A stretch of 64,000 nucleotides of DNA. It comes from an uncultured Actinomycetes bacterium (GTDB taxonomy: Bacteria; Actinomycetota; Actinomycetes; Mycobacteriales; Nakamurellaceae). Shown here piece by piece: positions 7,343 through 21,069 of the stretch. The notes beneath the pieces were generated by a model. It was not told where the DNA came from and did no database searches. It worked only from the letters and a program-made list of their open reading frames with translations. The stretch covers positions 186,001 through 250,000 of the forward strand of contig CALANS010000051.1 in assembly GCA_937926105.1 (NCBI GenBank), read 5' to 3'. Both the position numbers and the translations under genes were made by a program. The first letter of the stretch is position 1. Each line of letters starts with the position of its first letter.

Positions 7343-9433
7343 TCAGAAGCTGCCGCCGAAACCTCCGCCGCCGCCTCCTCCACCACCCCCGCCGCCGAAG
7401 CCGCCGCCAAACCCACCGCCGCCTCCGCCGCCGAAGCCGCCCCCGCCGAAACCACCGAATCCGCCGCCCCAGCCGCCGCCGCGGTGCCCGGCGTTGAGCA
7501 CCGAGTTGATCAGGATCCCGCCGAGGATGGCGCCGCCAATGCCGCCCATCGGCGAGCCCCGGCCGGGCCCGCCGGACCAGTCGTTCATGTCGTTGCGCGC
7601 CTCGGCATAGGCCTGCCGGGCCAGGTCGGTGGCCTTCTGCGCCTCGGCCAGCGCGCCGGTGGCGTCTGTGTCGGCCTGCGCCTGCGCCTGCGCCAGGTGC
7701 CGCTGCGCCTCGGCCAGCCGGGTGCGGGCGGTGGAGTTCATGGCGCCGCGCCGGGTGGAGATGTAGTCGTCGACGGCGGTGACGGTCGACTGGGCGGTCA
7801 CCAGCTCGCTGTCCAGCGAGGCCCGCGCCCGCTTCTCCTGCTGCTGCGCCGTCCGGGTCGCGGCCAGGATGTCGTCCAGGGCGTGGTCGGCGTCGGTCAG
7901 CTTCTTCAGCGATGTCACCGGGTCCCGACCGGCCTCGGCGGTGCTGGTCTGATCCAGGGTGGACTGCACGGCCGCCAGGCGCTGCTGGATGTCCGCGGTG
8001 GCCGCGCCGGCGCTGCCCTGCCCGAGTGCGGTGCGGGCATCGGCCAGCTCGCCGGTGACGTGGGTTCGGGCGGTGGCCAGTTGCGCGGCAGCGGCGGCCA
8101 GGTCGTGGTCCAGCCGGTCGATCGCGTCCAGCAGGGTGGTGGCCTGCTTGACCGCCTCCTGAGCGGCCCGGGCCTCCAGGACGGCCTGACCGGTGGCGGC
8201 ATCGTCACCGCTGGAACCGGCGGCCTTGGTCGCCGCATCCGTGGAGGTCCGGGCGAACTGCAGCCGCTCGTTGGCCTGGTCGGTGTTGCCGTCCACGGTG
8301 GCCAACGCCTGGGCCGAATACGCCCCGGAAAGCCGCTGCAGGGTCGCGGCGGCCTGCGGCAGCCGGGTGTTCTGCGCGTCGATAGAGCCGGGCAGCGCGA
8401 CGAGCACCTGCGGCAGTCGGGACTTGAGATCGCGCAGCGTGTCGAACTTCTGGGTCTGCGCCTCCAAGCCGTCGCTGGCCTGCTGGCACAGCGCGATGAT
8501 CTGCGTCATCCAGCCGCGGCGGGTCTGCTCGTCCTCCGGGATGTCGTCGTCGATCTCCTGGCGCAGCTGGAACGCCTGGGTCAGCTTGGCCTTGGCGTCG
8601 TCGTGCGCGGCGCGGAAGTCCCTGGTGGCGTCGGTGCCGAACTCGCCCTCGGCCAGCTGCAACTCGCTGTCGCTGGCCCGGACTGCGTTGTCGGTCTGGA
8701 TCAGCGCGTTGACGCTGCGGTCGGACAGCTGCTCGTACGGCTCCGGGGGCGGGCCGGCGTTCTTCTTGGCCTCGGCGGCGGCTGCCTTCTTGCGCTGGTA
8801 GGAGCGGTACCACAGGAAGGCGATGACGGCGATCGCCAGGATCACCACGATCCAGATCCAGGCGAGACTTCCGTCATTGGAACCGTTACCGGTTGAGCCG
8901 GGTACGTCGCCGGTTCCCGGTGTCCCGGCCGCTCCGCCGTTTCCGTTACCGGGCGGAGCGTTACCGGACAGGGCGTTCTGCAGCCCCTTGGCCGTGGCGA
9001 CGATGGCAGCGGCGAAGTCGCCGTTGCGCATATCGGAGGCCGCCTGGTCCGTGACGATGGTGCCGACCTGATCCTTGGTCAGCGGGAACGACGAACCGAC
9101 CCAGCCGCCGAACCGGCCGTCCTGGGTTGCGATTGCCAGCAGCACATCATTGTCGCCCAGATCGGAGGCGGTGAAGCTCTGCTGCGCCCAGGTCTCCTTG
9201 TCGACGCCGTCGAAGCTCTTGACCAGCACCACGTACAGCCCGGTGTGCTCGCTGCTGCGCAGCTCCTCCAGCGCCTGCTGCGCCTCGGACGTGTCGGCTC
9301 CGGCGCCCGCCAGATCGTCGATCTGTTGGGTGCCCACGTTCACCGGTGGCTCGGCGGACGCGGCCGGCACCACCAGCAGCAGCGCTGTCAGCGCCGCCAC
9401 GATGATCGACGCGAATCGGGCGACTGCGCGCAT
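7343..9433 (-). CDS. Secreted/membrane TPM-domain protein with coiled-coil region and glycine-rich tail
   Basis: A 696-residue protein. A signal peptide (1-27, ending PAASA) is followed by a TPM domain (about 30-155, with GLYVVLVKSFDG and DVLLAIATQDGRFGG), a Gly/Pro/Ser linker and a membrane helix (190-209). Then comes a long Ala/Gln/Asp-rich helical region and a tail made almost only of Gly and Phe in GGGFGG steps. TPM domains occur in YgcG-like proteins and plant thylakoid acid phosphatases; the bacterial role is not settled. The ATG at 9433 follows a GAGAGGAA ribosome site. The Gly-rich tail creates long Pro-rich shadow frames on the plus strand. Confidence 0.8.
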   Translation of the reverse strand: MRAVARFASIIVAALTALLLVVPAASAEPPVNVGTQQIDDLAGAGADTSEAQQALEELRSSEHTGLYVVLVKSFDGVDKETWAQQSFTASDLGDNDVLLAIATQDGRFGGWVGSSFPLTKDQVGTIVTDQAASDMRNGDFAAAIVATAKGLQNALSGNAPPGNGNGGAAGTPGTGDVPGSTGNGSNDGSLAWIWIVVILAIAVIAFLWYRSYQRKKAAAAEAKKNAGPPPEPYEQLSDRSVNALIQTDNAVRASDSELQLAEGEFGTDATRDFRAAHDDAKAKLTQAFQLRQEIDDDIPEDEQTRRGWMTQIIALCQQASDGLEAQTQKFDTLRDLKSRLPQVLVALPGSIDAQNTRLPQAAATLQRLSGAYSAQALATVDGNTDQANERLQFARTSTDAATKAAGSSGDDAATGQAVLEARAAQEAVKQATTLLDAIDRLDHDLAAAAAQLATARTHVTGELADARTALGQGSAGAATADIQQRLAAVQSTLDQTSTAEAGRDPVTSLKKLTDADHALDDILAATRTAQQQEKRARASLDSELVTAQSTVTAVDDYISTRRGAMNSTARTRLAEAQRHLAQAQAQADTDATGALAEAQKATDLARQAYAEARNDMNDWSGGPGRGSPMGGIGGAILGGILINSVLNAGHRGGGWGGGFGGFGGGGFGGGGGGGFGGGFGGGGGGGGGGGGFGGSF

Positions 9434-9595
9434 GGTGTTCCTCTCGTCGGGTGGATTCCAGTATCCAGTGTGCCGGTCGCCACCGGCCGGGATCACTGCC
9501 GGAACATCGGCACCGAGCGCCGGGTCGCGTGGTCGCCCGTGCTGCGGCGCGCCGCTATCGTCACCGATGGTTGTCGGGGAACGGGGGGCGCCACC

Positions 9596-10201
9596 ATGGA
9601 GGAACACAGCGAGCCGGCGAGCGGCGCGGCGCTGGACGACCTGCGCCGTGAGCTGCGCAGCCTCGGTGCCGCCCATCGCGCCCTGGAGCGGCGCATCGAC
9701 GGGGCCCGGACGGCGGCACTGCGGACGATCACGGCCCTCGCCGTGATCTGTCTGGTGCTGGGGTTTGCGCTGCCCGCCTTCGAGGACGATGCGGCGTCGG
9801 ATGCCTCGTCACCGGGCAGCCTGGTGCAGATGCCGTTCTACGCCTTCGGCCCCTCGGCTCCGGGCCAGACATCCGACGGAAAGGTCCTCAACGTCGTGAT
9901 GGGCATCGGCTTCACCGGGCTGCTGATCGTGGCCATCATCGTGATCATCGCCCTGCTGGCGAGCTGGGATGGCATGGGCGACGGTGCCTGGCGCCGGACG
10001 GCGCGGGCCGCCGCCGTGCTGTTGATCATCGGGACCTGCGTGGTGCTGTTGATCGCGGCGGGCGGCGCATCCAGCGGCGGGGAGATTCACTGGTCCGTCC
10101 TCATCGTGCTGGCCGTCGGGTGCGCCCTCGCGGCACCGATGCTGCTGACCGACGTGCGCGTCACCCGCAGCCGCCCGGGCGTCGCCGGATATCCGAGCTA
10201 G
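9596..10201 (+). CDS. Membrane protein with N-terminal coiled coil, function unknown
   Basis: A 201-residue protein. The first 40 residues form a charged helix (DDLRRELRSLGAAHRALERR), likely a coiled coil in the cytoplasm. Four hydrophobic segments follow, near 45-65, 100-125, 138-158 and 168-186. No catalytic motif or family was recognised. The ATG at 9596 has GGGG about 9 bases upstream. It is divergent from the TPM-domain gene (162-base gap) and precedes the dnaK promoter region, with no sign of being in the heat-shock operon. Confidence 0.7.
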   Translation: MEEHSEPASGAALDDLRRELRSLGAAHRALERRIDGARTAALRTITALAVICLVLGFALPAFEDDAASDASSPGSLVQMPFYAFGPSAPGQTSDGKVLNVVMGIGFTGLLIVAIIVIIALLASWDGMGDGAWRRTARAAAVLLIIGTCVVLLIAAGGASSGGEIHWSVLIVLAVGCALAAPMLLTDVRVTRSRPGVAGYPS

Positions 10202-10247
10202 GGCCCGGGAACAAACTCCGTCACCGGTCACGTTGCACCTATCGAAA

Positions 10248-10268
10248 GTTGAGCCGAGCCGGCTCAGG
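10248..10268. promoter_or_regulatory. HAIR element (HspR operator) upstream of dnaK
   Basis: GTTGAGC-N7-GCTCAGG matches the HspR-associated inverted repeat consensus CTTGAGT-N7-ACTCAAG with the exact 7-base spacer. It lies 82 bases before the dnaK ATG. HspR, encoded at the end of the same operon, is expected to bind here and repress. A second, closer match lies before clpB. Confidence 0.85.
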
Positions 10269-10349
10269 TATCGTGTGACCAGATCAAGGGAGATACCGGC
10301 GTCGCCTTGCGCCGTCGGTTCGTAGATAGATCAAGCAGGAGGAACAAGC

Positions 10350-12217
<1,868 letters not shown>

Positions 12218-12221
<4 letters not shown>

Positions 12222-12964
12222 CGGGTGCTGGATTCGGCGAGGCGTCGGATGACCGCGGTGCTCCCGACGGCTCCGACCGGGCCTTCGAGTTCCGGGATCG
12301 GCGGCGCATCGACCCGGCCACCGGGGCGCTGCGCGAGCAGCCGCAGCCGGGCTCGGCCGCGGCCGACCCGGGCAATCCGGCCAACGCCTCCCAACCGGTG
12401 ACGGCCACCGTCGCGGGCGCGGCTGGTGAGTCTGCAGCGGAGTTGGCCGCCGCCCGCCAGGAGGCCGCAGAGCGGACCGCCGACCTGCAGCGCATTACCG
12501 CCGAGTACGCCAACTACCGCAAGCGGGTCGAGCGGGACAAGCAGCAGGCCACGGCCGGCGGCAAGGCAGCGGTGGTTGCCGAGTTGCTCGGCGTGCTGGA
12601 CGACCTGGACCGAGCGGCGGCCCACGGCGATCTCACCGGCGGCTTCAAGACGGTGGCGGACAAGCTGATCGACACCCTGCAGCGGCTGGGACTGAGCCAG
12701 TACGGGGCGGTCGGCGACGAGTTCGACCCGACCGTGCACGAGGCGGTGCAGTTCGCCACCTCGGCGGAGGTCGACCACCCGACGGTGACGACGCTGCTGC
12801 GGGCCGGCTACCTGTTCGACGAGCGCGTGCTGCGGCCCGCGGTGGTGGCGGTGACGGGGCCCGAGCACGACACGGCCGAACCGGTCGACCAGCCCTCTCC
12901 GCAGGGTGAGGTGGGCGGTGACGAGGGTGCCGTCGATGCGGGTGGCGATACACACGGGGCATGA
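12218..12964 (+). CDS. grpE: Nucleotide exchange factor GrpE
   Basis: A 248-residue GrpE, which releases ADP from DnaK. A long acidic, Ala/Pro-rich N-terminus (1-65) precedes the coiled coil (about 68-110, with [19 protein letters not shown]). The conserved core follows: [26 protein letters not shown], and the beta-domain motif HEAVQF...[20 protein letters not shown] at 12218 overlaps the dnaK stop and is the obvious coupled start. The Gly/Asp-rich C-terminal extension is common in actinobacteria. Confidence 0.95.
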
Positions 12965-12985
12965 TCACGGGAAGGAGGTGAACGG

Positions 12986-14167
12986 GTGAGCGCCAAGGAC
13001 CTCTATGAGAAGGACTACTACGCCGACCTAGGCGTGCCCAAGACGGCCAGCACAGCCGAGATCAAAAAGGCCTATCGCACGCTCGCCCGCGATCTGCACC
13101 CCGACAAGAACCCCGGCAACAAGCAGGCCGAGGAGAAGTTCAAGGCGGTCTCCGAGGCCTACGACGTGCTCTCCGACGACGCGCGTCGCAAGGAGTACGA
13201 CGAGGCCAGGGAGCTGGCCGCATCCGGGGCATTCCGCGGGTTCCCGGGCGGCGCGGCCGGCGGATCCGGCGGCTTCGACCTGTCCGACCTGTTCCGCACC
13301 GCCGGTGGTGGCGGGGCGGGCGGCGCCGGTGGGCTCGGTGACCTGTTTGGTGGCCTGTTCAACCGCCGCGGTAGTGGCGGTACCCGGGCGCCCCGGGGCA
13401 GGCGCGGCGCGGACGTGGAGACCGAGGCGTCCCTCTCGTTCGCCGATGCCGTGGGCGGCGCGACGGTCTCGCTGCGGCTGTCCGAACGCGCCACCTGTCC
13501 CACCTGTTATGGCACCGGGGCCAAGCCCGGCACCACTCCGCATGACTGCCCGGTCTGTCACGGCACCGGGCTGACCACCCGCAACCAGGGGTCGTTCGCG
13601 TTCTCCGAGCCGTGCCGCAACTGCCACGGCACCGGGTCGATCATCGACTCGCCGTGCCCGACCTGCCATGGCGAGCGCACGGTGCTGTCCGCCCGGACGG
13701 TCAATGCCCGAATCCCGGCGGGAGTGGCCGACGGCCAACGCATCAGGCTCGCCGGCAAGGGCGAGCCCGGTGTGGGTGGCGGCGGCGCCGGCGACCTGTA
13801 CGTGGTGGTGCGGGTCGCCGCGCACCCGCTGTTCGGGCGCAGCGGCGACAACCTGACCCTCACCGTGCCGGTGGCCTTCACCGAGCTGGCGCTGGGCAGC
13901 ACACTGACGGTGCCCACCCTGGATCGGCCGGTGTCGCTGAAGGTCGCGCCGGGCACCGCATCCGGCCGCAAGCTGCGCGTGAAGGGCAAGGGCGTGCGAC
14001 GCAAGGACGGCCGCACCGGCGACCTGATCGTCACCGTCGAGGTGGCGGTGCCGGCGAAGTTGACCGAGGCCGCGCGAGAAGCGCTGCGGGCGTTCGCGGG
14101 GACCCAGACCGCCGACCCGCGGCCGGAGGTCACCGCCGCGGTCGAGGCCGTCAAGGCGGGTGTGTGA
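12986..14167 (+). CDS. dnaJ: Chaperone DnaJ (Hsp40)
   Basis: A 393-residue class I J-protein that delivers substrates to DnaK and stimulates its ATPase. The J domain (about 9-75) carries the HPD triad at 38-40. A Gly/Phe-rich linker (80-145) follows, then four zinc-binding CxxCxGxG-type repeats ([32 protein letters not shown]) from about residue 170 and two beta-barrel substrate domains. The GTG start has a perfect GGAAGGAGGTG site. It is the operon copy beside grpE and hspR (DnaJ1 type). The stop overlaps the hspR ATG by one base. Confidence 0.96.
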   Translation: MSAKDLYEKDYYADLGVPKTASTAEIKKAYRTLARDLHPDKNPGNKQAEEKFKAVSEAYDVLSDDARRKEYDEARELAASGAFRGFPGGAAGGSGGFDLSDLFRTAGGGGAGGAGGLGDLFGGLFNRRGSGGTRAPRGRRGADVETEASLSFADAVGGATVSLRLSERATCPTCYGTGAKPGTTPHDCPVCHGTGLTTRNQGSFAFSEPCRNCHGTGSIIDSPCPTCHGERTVLSARTVNARIPAGVADGQRIRLAGKGEPGVGGGGAGDLYVVVRVAAHPLFGRSGDNLTLTVPVAFTELALGSTLTVPTLDRPVSLKVAPGTASGRKLRVKGKGVRRKDGRTGDLIVTVEVAVPAKLTEAAREALRAFAGTQTADPRPEVTAAVEAVKAGV

Positions 14168-14706
14168 TGGCAGCCGACATGACGTCGCCCCGACCGGATC
14201 GCGACCGGCCCCGGCACGGTGCTCCCGCACCGGAGCGACCCATTCACCAGGTTCGCGCCGACGGCCGGGTGGTGGGCGAGATCCGCTCCGACACCCCGGT
14301 GTTCGTGATCTCCGTGGCGGCCGAACTGGCCGGGATGCACGCCCAGACGCTGCGCTCCTACGACCGGGAGGGCCTGGTCTCGCCGGGGCGTACCAGCGGG
14401 GGTGGCCGGCGCTACTCGCAGCGGGACATCGAACTGCTGCAACAGGTGCAGCGCCTATCCCAGGACGAGGGCGTCAACCGGGCCGGCATCCGGCGGATCA
14501 TCGAACTGGAGGGGCAGGTCGATGCGCTGCGCGATCGGCTGACAGAGCTGCTCGACGAGGTGCAGGCGTTGCGCGGCGCGCTGGCCGAGGCGCCCCGGGC
14601 CGATCCGGGGCAGCCGGTGTCCGGGCCGGGAATCGCGCTGCGCCGGGACGTGGTGCCCTGGCGGCGCGCGACCACCGCGATCGTGACCTGGCGACCCGGC
14701 CGCTGA
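14167..14706 (+). CDS. hspR: HspR, MerR-family heat-shock repressor
   Basis: A 179-residue repressor of the dnaK operon and clpB, binding HAIR sites. A MerR-type winged helix-turn-helix lies at about 48-115: VFVISVAAELAGMHAQTLRS, then YDREGLVSPGRTSGGGRRYS and a helix with LSQDEGVNRAGIRRIIELE, a combination specific to HspR. A short coiled coil follows (DALRDRLTELLDEVQALR). The N-terminal 45 residues are charged and variable. Start and dnaJ stop overlap as TGATG. Both HAIR sites in the window fit its regulon. Confidence 0.95.
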   Translation: MAADMTSPRPDRDRPRHGAPAPERPIHQVRADGRVVGEIRSDTPVFVISVAAELAGMHAQTLRSYDREGLVSPGRTSGGGRRYSQRDIELLQQVQRLSQDEGVNRAGIRRIIELEGQVDALRDRLTELLDEVQALRGALAEAPRADPGQPVSGPGIALRRDVVPWRRATTAIVTWRPGR

Positions 14707-14748
14707 GCGTCCCCAGCTGCCGGTGCCGGGTGTCAGCCAGGCCCGCCG

Positions 14749-15588
14749 TCAGCACACGGCCTGGATGTAGAACGAGGTGTCGCGTGCCGTGGTGCTGTCG
14801 ATCTGATCGTGGATGTACACGTGCGCCTGGGTCGGCGTGCCGGACTGCGGGCCGACGGCGACGGTCCAGTTATAGGCGTACGGGGTTACGACGAACGAGC
14901 AGCGCGACACGTCGGTGTCGAAGGTGACCAGGTAGTTGCCGGTGCCGGGATGCGAGGCGGCCGTGACGCGGGGCGTGGCGAACTGCAAGGTCCCGTCCTG
15001 ACCGACGAAGGCCGCCATCTGCGGGGCGAAGTAGCCCGTGACGTCCACCACGATACTGGACGCCGCCCCGAAGGCCTTGATCGACAGGTCGTACGAGGCG
15101 GCTGGATCGCCGAGCGTCATGGTGCCGCCGGTGGTGGTGATCGGCCCCGACTCGTAGTGCGCGAGGGTGGCGCTGGGAAGCGGCTGGCCGTAAGGCCCGG
15201 CGCGGAAGTAGCCGGTGCCGCCGATGTTGACCGACGATACCGACACCATCAGTGCGGTGGCGCTGTCCGGGATGCCGCATCCTGCGGCCGCGCCACCCTG
15301 CGCCGCAAAGCCTGTGGTGCCGCGGGCCAGGAAGTTGCGGGTCGTCCCCGCTGCCAGTTGCCCGCCGGCGGCGCGGGTGTCGATGATCCGGCAGGGCGTC
15401 AGGGGCACGAACGTCGTCTCCAGCACCGGTGGCCGGACGGCGTCCGCGGGTGCCGCTGCCGCGGGGGCAGATCCGGCCGGGTCATTGCCGGTTGAGTCGG
15501 CGGCCAGCGCCACGCCGGCCCCGACCAGGCAGGCCGCGCCCAGCGCGACGGCGATGGTGACGATCGATAGTGTCCGGTGGCGTGGCAT
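14749..15588 (-). CDS. Secreted beta-rich protein with PCRxIDTR domain, paralogue A
   Basis: A 279-residue exported protein with a signal peptide (1-29, cleavage after VALAA). The mature part begins FVPLTPCRIIDTRAAGG, continues with CGIPDSATALMVSVSSV and GYFRAGPYGQPLPSA, and includes a VVDVTGYFAP strand. This is the PCR(V/I)xDTR domain found, often repeated, in large surface proteins of actinobacteria and acidobacteria; its function is not established. Conserved Cys residues (PCR, GCG, SRCSF, QAVC at the end) suggest disulfides. AGGGAG lies upstream of the ATG. A second paralogue is at 17357-18202, on the other side of the CYTH-CHAD gene. Confidence 0.75.
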   Translation of the reverse strand: MPRHRTLSIVTIAVALGAACLVGAGVALAADSTGNDPAGSAPAAAAPADAVRPPVLETTFVPLTPCRIIDTRAAGGQLAAGTTRNFLARGTTGFAAQGGAAAGCGIPDSATALMVSVSSVNIGGTGYFRAGPYGQPLPSATLAHYESGPITTTGGTMTLGDPAASYDLSIKAFGAASSIVVDVTGYFAPQMAAFVGQDGTLQFATPRVTAASHPGTGNYLVTFDTDVSRCSFVVTPYAYNWTVAVGPQSGTPTQAHVYIHDQIDSTTARDTSFYIQAVC

Positions 15589-15673
15589 CGAGTGCTCCCT
15601 GGGAGTCGGTGGCGCGTGGATTGCGCCGTTCCCGCCAGGAGAGGCGTGGTGGGAGTTTTGATACTGGTCGTGC

Positions 15674-17311
15674 TCACCCGGACGGCAGCAGCGGCAGGCC
15701 CGGCCACAGCGTCGTGAACTCGGCCCATGATCGTCGCGACTCGGCTCGCTCGGCGGCGGCCCAGGCGGCCAACGCCGGCCGGTCCAACCCGGGTGCGGTG
15801 GCCAGCGATGCGGCCAGTGCCACGGCGGTGACGGCGTCCTGGTGGGCTCCCAGCACGTCCTGCAACCGCTGCACCTGGGCCGAGAACCCCAGTACCGCCC
15901 GAGCGAACTCGCCGCCCGCACCACCGGCCGCGTCCGCCGCGTAGCGAACGGTCTTGGCGTCCTTGCGCACCCGGTGAACCAGCGCTCCGTCGTCGACGCC
16001 CGATGCGCGGGCGCCGCTGGGCGCGGCGCCCGAGTCGCCCGCCGAACCCGTTGCAACCAGCGCGATCTCGGCATCCGCTCGCAGCTCCAGCCAGGCGGTC
16101 GCCAGCAGGGGTGCCACCACCGCATCCGCCGGGCACGTCCCGGCGCGGGCCAGCGGCGGATCAGCGATCAGCGCATCCAGATCGCGCAGCAGCGCCAGGT
16201 AGTCGCCGGAGGCGAGTTGCTCTCGCAGTGCAGACAGCGCCGCCACCCGGCGGGCAGCAAGCTGACCGGTCACCCCGGCCATATCGGTGGTGCCGGTGGC
16301 CCCCAGGTGGTCCACGCGCTGCAGCGCCACGTCGAGGTCGCGCAGCTCGGACAGCGATCGGCCGAGACCCTGTAGCCGGGCCGCGACCGACCGGGCGTCC
16401 GGACCGGGCAGCAGCGGCCGGTACACCCGCAGCACCGACCGGATCCGCCGGGCGGCGGCCCGCGCATCGTGCGCCGCCTCGGGGTCCGGATCGCCCGCGC
16501 GCAAGCGGATGTCGGCGTCGATGAGCAGGTCGCGTTGCCGGGCCAGGAATCCGACCAGCACCGGGCCACCGGGCAACACCCGTGCGCTCGTGCTGTCGGC
16601 TTGGTCCACGGCCGCCGGGTCGACCGCCGCCGGAGGGCTCGTCACCGCCGTGTTGCTCGCGCTCTCCGTCCGAAGCAGCCTGCCCACCTTCGACGCCGCG
16701 CCGGCGGGTTGTGCGCCCGCGGCCAGCAGTGCCGCAACCGTGGCCGCCACCGCTTCCGGCGTGCCCAGCTCCAGCTCGACCTCCAGCTCGCGCCACTGCC
16801 GCTCGGCTGGCCCACCGGGGAGCAGGCCGCTGCCGGTGACCTCATCGTCGGCGACCTCCACCAACGCTCGATCCGCAACGTCGCGCAGATGCCGCGCGCG
16901 CCGCCGGGTGACCAGCCGTGCCACCGGCACCAGCGGCCGGCCGCGGGCGGCACCCCGCACCAGGTCCACCAGCGCCCTGGGAACCTCGTCATCGCTGGAG
17001 CCAGTGCCCTGCAACGGCACTCGCATCTCCGTGCGGGCTCCCATCCCGGCCGGCAGCTTGAGGTGCCAGCCGGCGTCGGATCCTCCGGTGCGGCGCCGCA
17101 GGGTCAGCCGGGAGCCGAGCAGGTCCAGCCGGTCGGTGTCGTAGTAGACCGCATCCAGGTGGTGCAGGACGGCCTCGCCCATCGACGCCACCCCGGCCGC
17201 GTGCACGGCGGGATCGCGATCGAGGGACGGCATCTCGAATCCGGGCTCGGCATCGAGCTTGGTCTCGACCTCAAGGTGCCGCTCCAAGGCCGCCTGGGTG
17301 GGTTCGGACAT
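15674..17311 (-). CDS. CYTH and CHAD domain protein (triphosphate/polyphosphate-related)
   Basis: A 545-residue two-domain protein. The CYTH domain (about 10-215) begins with ExExK (E14, E16, K18) and has tunnel strands such as YYDTDRLDLL, LTLRRRTGG and WHLKLPAG. A linker (about 220-245) leads to a CHAD helical domain (about 250-540) with paired basic/His helices such as EAAHDARAAARRIRSVLRVY and LVHRVRKDAKTVRYAADA. CYTH enzymes act on triphosphates, and CHAD domains bind inorganic polyphosphate. So it is a candidate triphosphatase or polyphosphate-associated protein. It lies between the two secreted paralogues, all on the minus strand. Confidence 0.88.
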   Translation of the reverse strand: MSEPTQAALERHLEVETKLDAEPGFEMPSLDRDPAVHAAGVASMGEAVLHHLDAVYYDTDRLDLLGSRLTLRRRTGGSDAGWHLKLPAGMGARTEMRVPLQGTGSSDDEVPRALVDLVRGAARGRPLVPVARLVTRRRARHLRDVADRALVEVADDEVTGSGLLPGGPAERQWRELEVELELGTPEAVAATVAALLAAGAQPAGAASKVGRLLRTESASNTAVTSPPAAVDPAAVDQADSTSARVLPGGPVLVGFLARQRDLLIDADIRLRAGDPDPEAAHDARAAARRIRSVLRVYRPLLPGPDARSVAARLQGLGRSLSELRDLDVALQRVDHLGATGTTDMAGVTGQLAARRVAALSALREQLASGDYLALLRDLDALIADPPLARAGTCPADAVVAPLLATAWLELRADAEIALVATGSAGDSGAAPSGARASGVDDGALVHRVRKDAKTVRYAADAAGGAGGEFARAVLGFSAQVQRLQDVLGAHQDAVTAVALAASLATAPGLDRPALAAWAAAERAESRRSWAEFTTLWPGLPLLPSG

Positions 17312-17356
17312 GCACCCATGGTGTCAGGCATTCCGGACGTCGCCCTGCAACCTGCC

Positions 17357-18202
17357 TCAGCACAGCACGTGGATGTAGAAGTACTCGTCGACGGCCACCC
17401 CGTCTGCGTTGTACACCGACACCTGCACGGCGTCCGGACGAGTGGAGTCGAACCAGGTGTTGGCCGTGCCATAGCTCCGGGAACCGAAGGTGGTCACCTG
17501 GGCGCTGCAGTAGCGGATCGTGCGGTCAAACTGCACCTCATAGACGCCGGTGCTGGTGTGCGCGGCCGCGATCATCCGGGGTGAGCCCGAGTACGGCCCG
17601 CCGGCGGCGGAGACGAAACCCGCCAGCGGCGGGGCGTAGTAACCGGTCACGTCCAGTACGAGTCCGGCACCCGACTGGAATGCCTTGGCGGTGACGTCGT
17701 ATGCCGATCCTTGGGTGCCCAGGGTGACGGTGGCGCCGGTGGTGGTGATCGGCCCGCGCTGGTAGTGCGCGACGGTGGCGCCGGGATCCGCATAGCCGTA
17801 GGGCCAGATGCGCAGATAGCCGGCGCCGGCGATGTCGACCGAAGACACCGAGACGGCGACGCCGGTGGCGCTTGCCGGCACACCGCAACCGCCGTCCTTG
17901 CCGCCCTGCTCGGCAAAGCCGATGGTGCCCCGGATGTGGAAGTGGTGGGTGGCACCGGCGGCGATGCGCCCGGGGCGGGTGTCGATCGCGCGGCATGGGG
18001 TGATGGGGGTGAACTGGGATTCCGCGGCCGGTTGGTAGGTCGGCGGCGCCAATGCCTGGGCCGCGGCGGTACGGGCCGGGGTGCCGGCGGCGAACCGGTC
18101 GAGGGCGGAGGTCGACGCGACCGTGCCGGCGACAAGCGCCGTCGCGAGTGGGATGGCGGTCACCGCCGCCGCGATGGTGACGATGCGGGGCCAACTGGGC
18201 AT
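17357..18202 (-). CDS. Secreted beta-rich protein with PCRxIDTR domain, paralogue B
   Basis: A 281-residue exported protein closely parallel to the one at 14749-15588. It has a signal peptide (1-30), then FTPITPCRAIDTRPG, GGCGVPASATGVAVSVSSVD, GYLRIWPYGYADPGATVAHY, GPITTTGATVTLG and VLDVTGYYAPP, and ends with a Cys (YIHVLC). The shared spacing of motifs and Cys along the whole length shows a duplication. ATG at 18202 is preceded by GGAAGG. It lies 45 bases upstream of the CYTH-CHAD start on the same strand, so the three genes could be co-transcribed. Confidence 0.75.
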   Translation of the reverse strand: MPSWPRIVTIAAAVTAIPLATALVAGTVASTSALDRFAAGTPARTAAAQALAPPTYQPAAESQFTPITPCRAIDTRPGRIAAGATHHFHIRGTIGFAEQGGKDGGCGVPASATGVAVSVSSVDIAGAGYLRIWPYGYADPGATVAHYQRGPITTTGATVTLGTQGSAYDVTAKAFQSGAGLVLDVTGYYAPPLAGFVSAAGGPYSGSPRMIAAAHTSTGVYEVQFDRTIRYCSAQVTTFGSRSYGTANTWFDSTRPDAVQVSVYNADGVAVDEYFYIHVLC

Positions 18203-18314
18203 GGCGGTCCTTCCGACGGACGCGTACCGGTAGCCGAGAAGTGTCCTCGATCAACCCACTCGTGTCGATACTCGCCGTTCATGAGTTTCGTGCTGCCCAC
18301 GGGCCAGACCTAAA

Positions 18315-18335
18315 CTTGAGCGGAATAGACTCAAC
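18315..18335. promoter_or_regulatory. HAIR element (HspR operator) upstream of clpB
   Basis: CTTGAGC-N7-ACTCAAC matches the HAIR consensus CTTGAGT-N7-ACTCAAG at 12 of 14 arm positions with the exact spacer. It lies 119 bases before the chosen clpB start. Together with the dnaK site it indicates that HspR controls both loci. Confidence 0.9.
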
Positions 18336-18453
18336 TCTGATGCGTTGCTAGAGGTAGGCGAGCTACCGTCCCGACCTGGTGCCGGTCGGCGGCTCGCGGA
18401 GCACAATGAGCCACACGCCGAGCGTCCTGAGCGAGGGGATACCCGAACACCGC

Positions 18454-21069
<2,616 letters not shown>

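Noticed and set aside
7176..8896. Plus-strand frames with long polyproline and Ala/Glu runs
   Set aside because: They are the complements of the Gly-rich tail and coiled-coil region of the TPM-domain gene.
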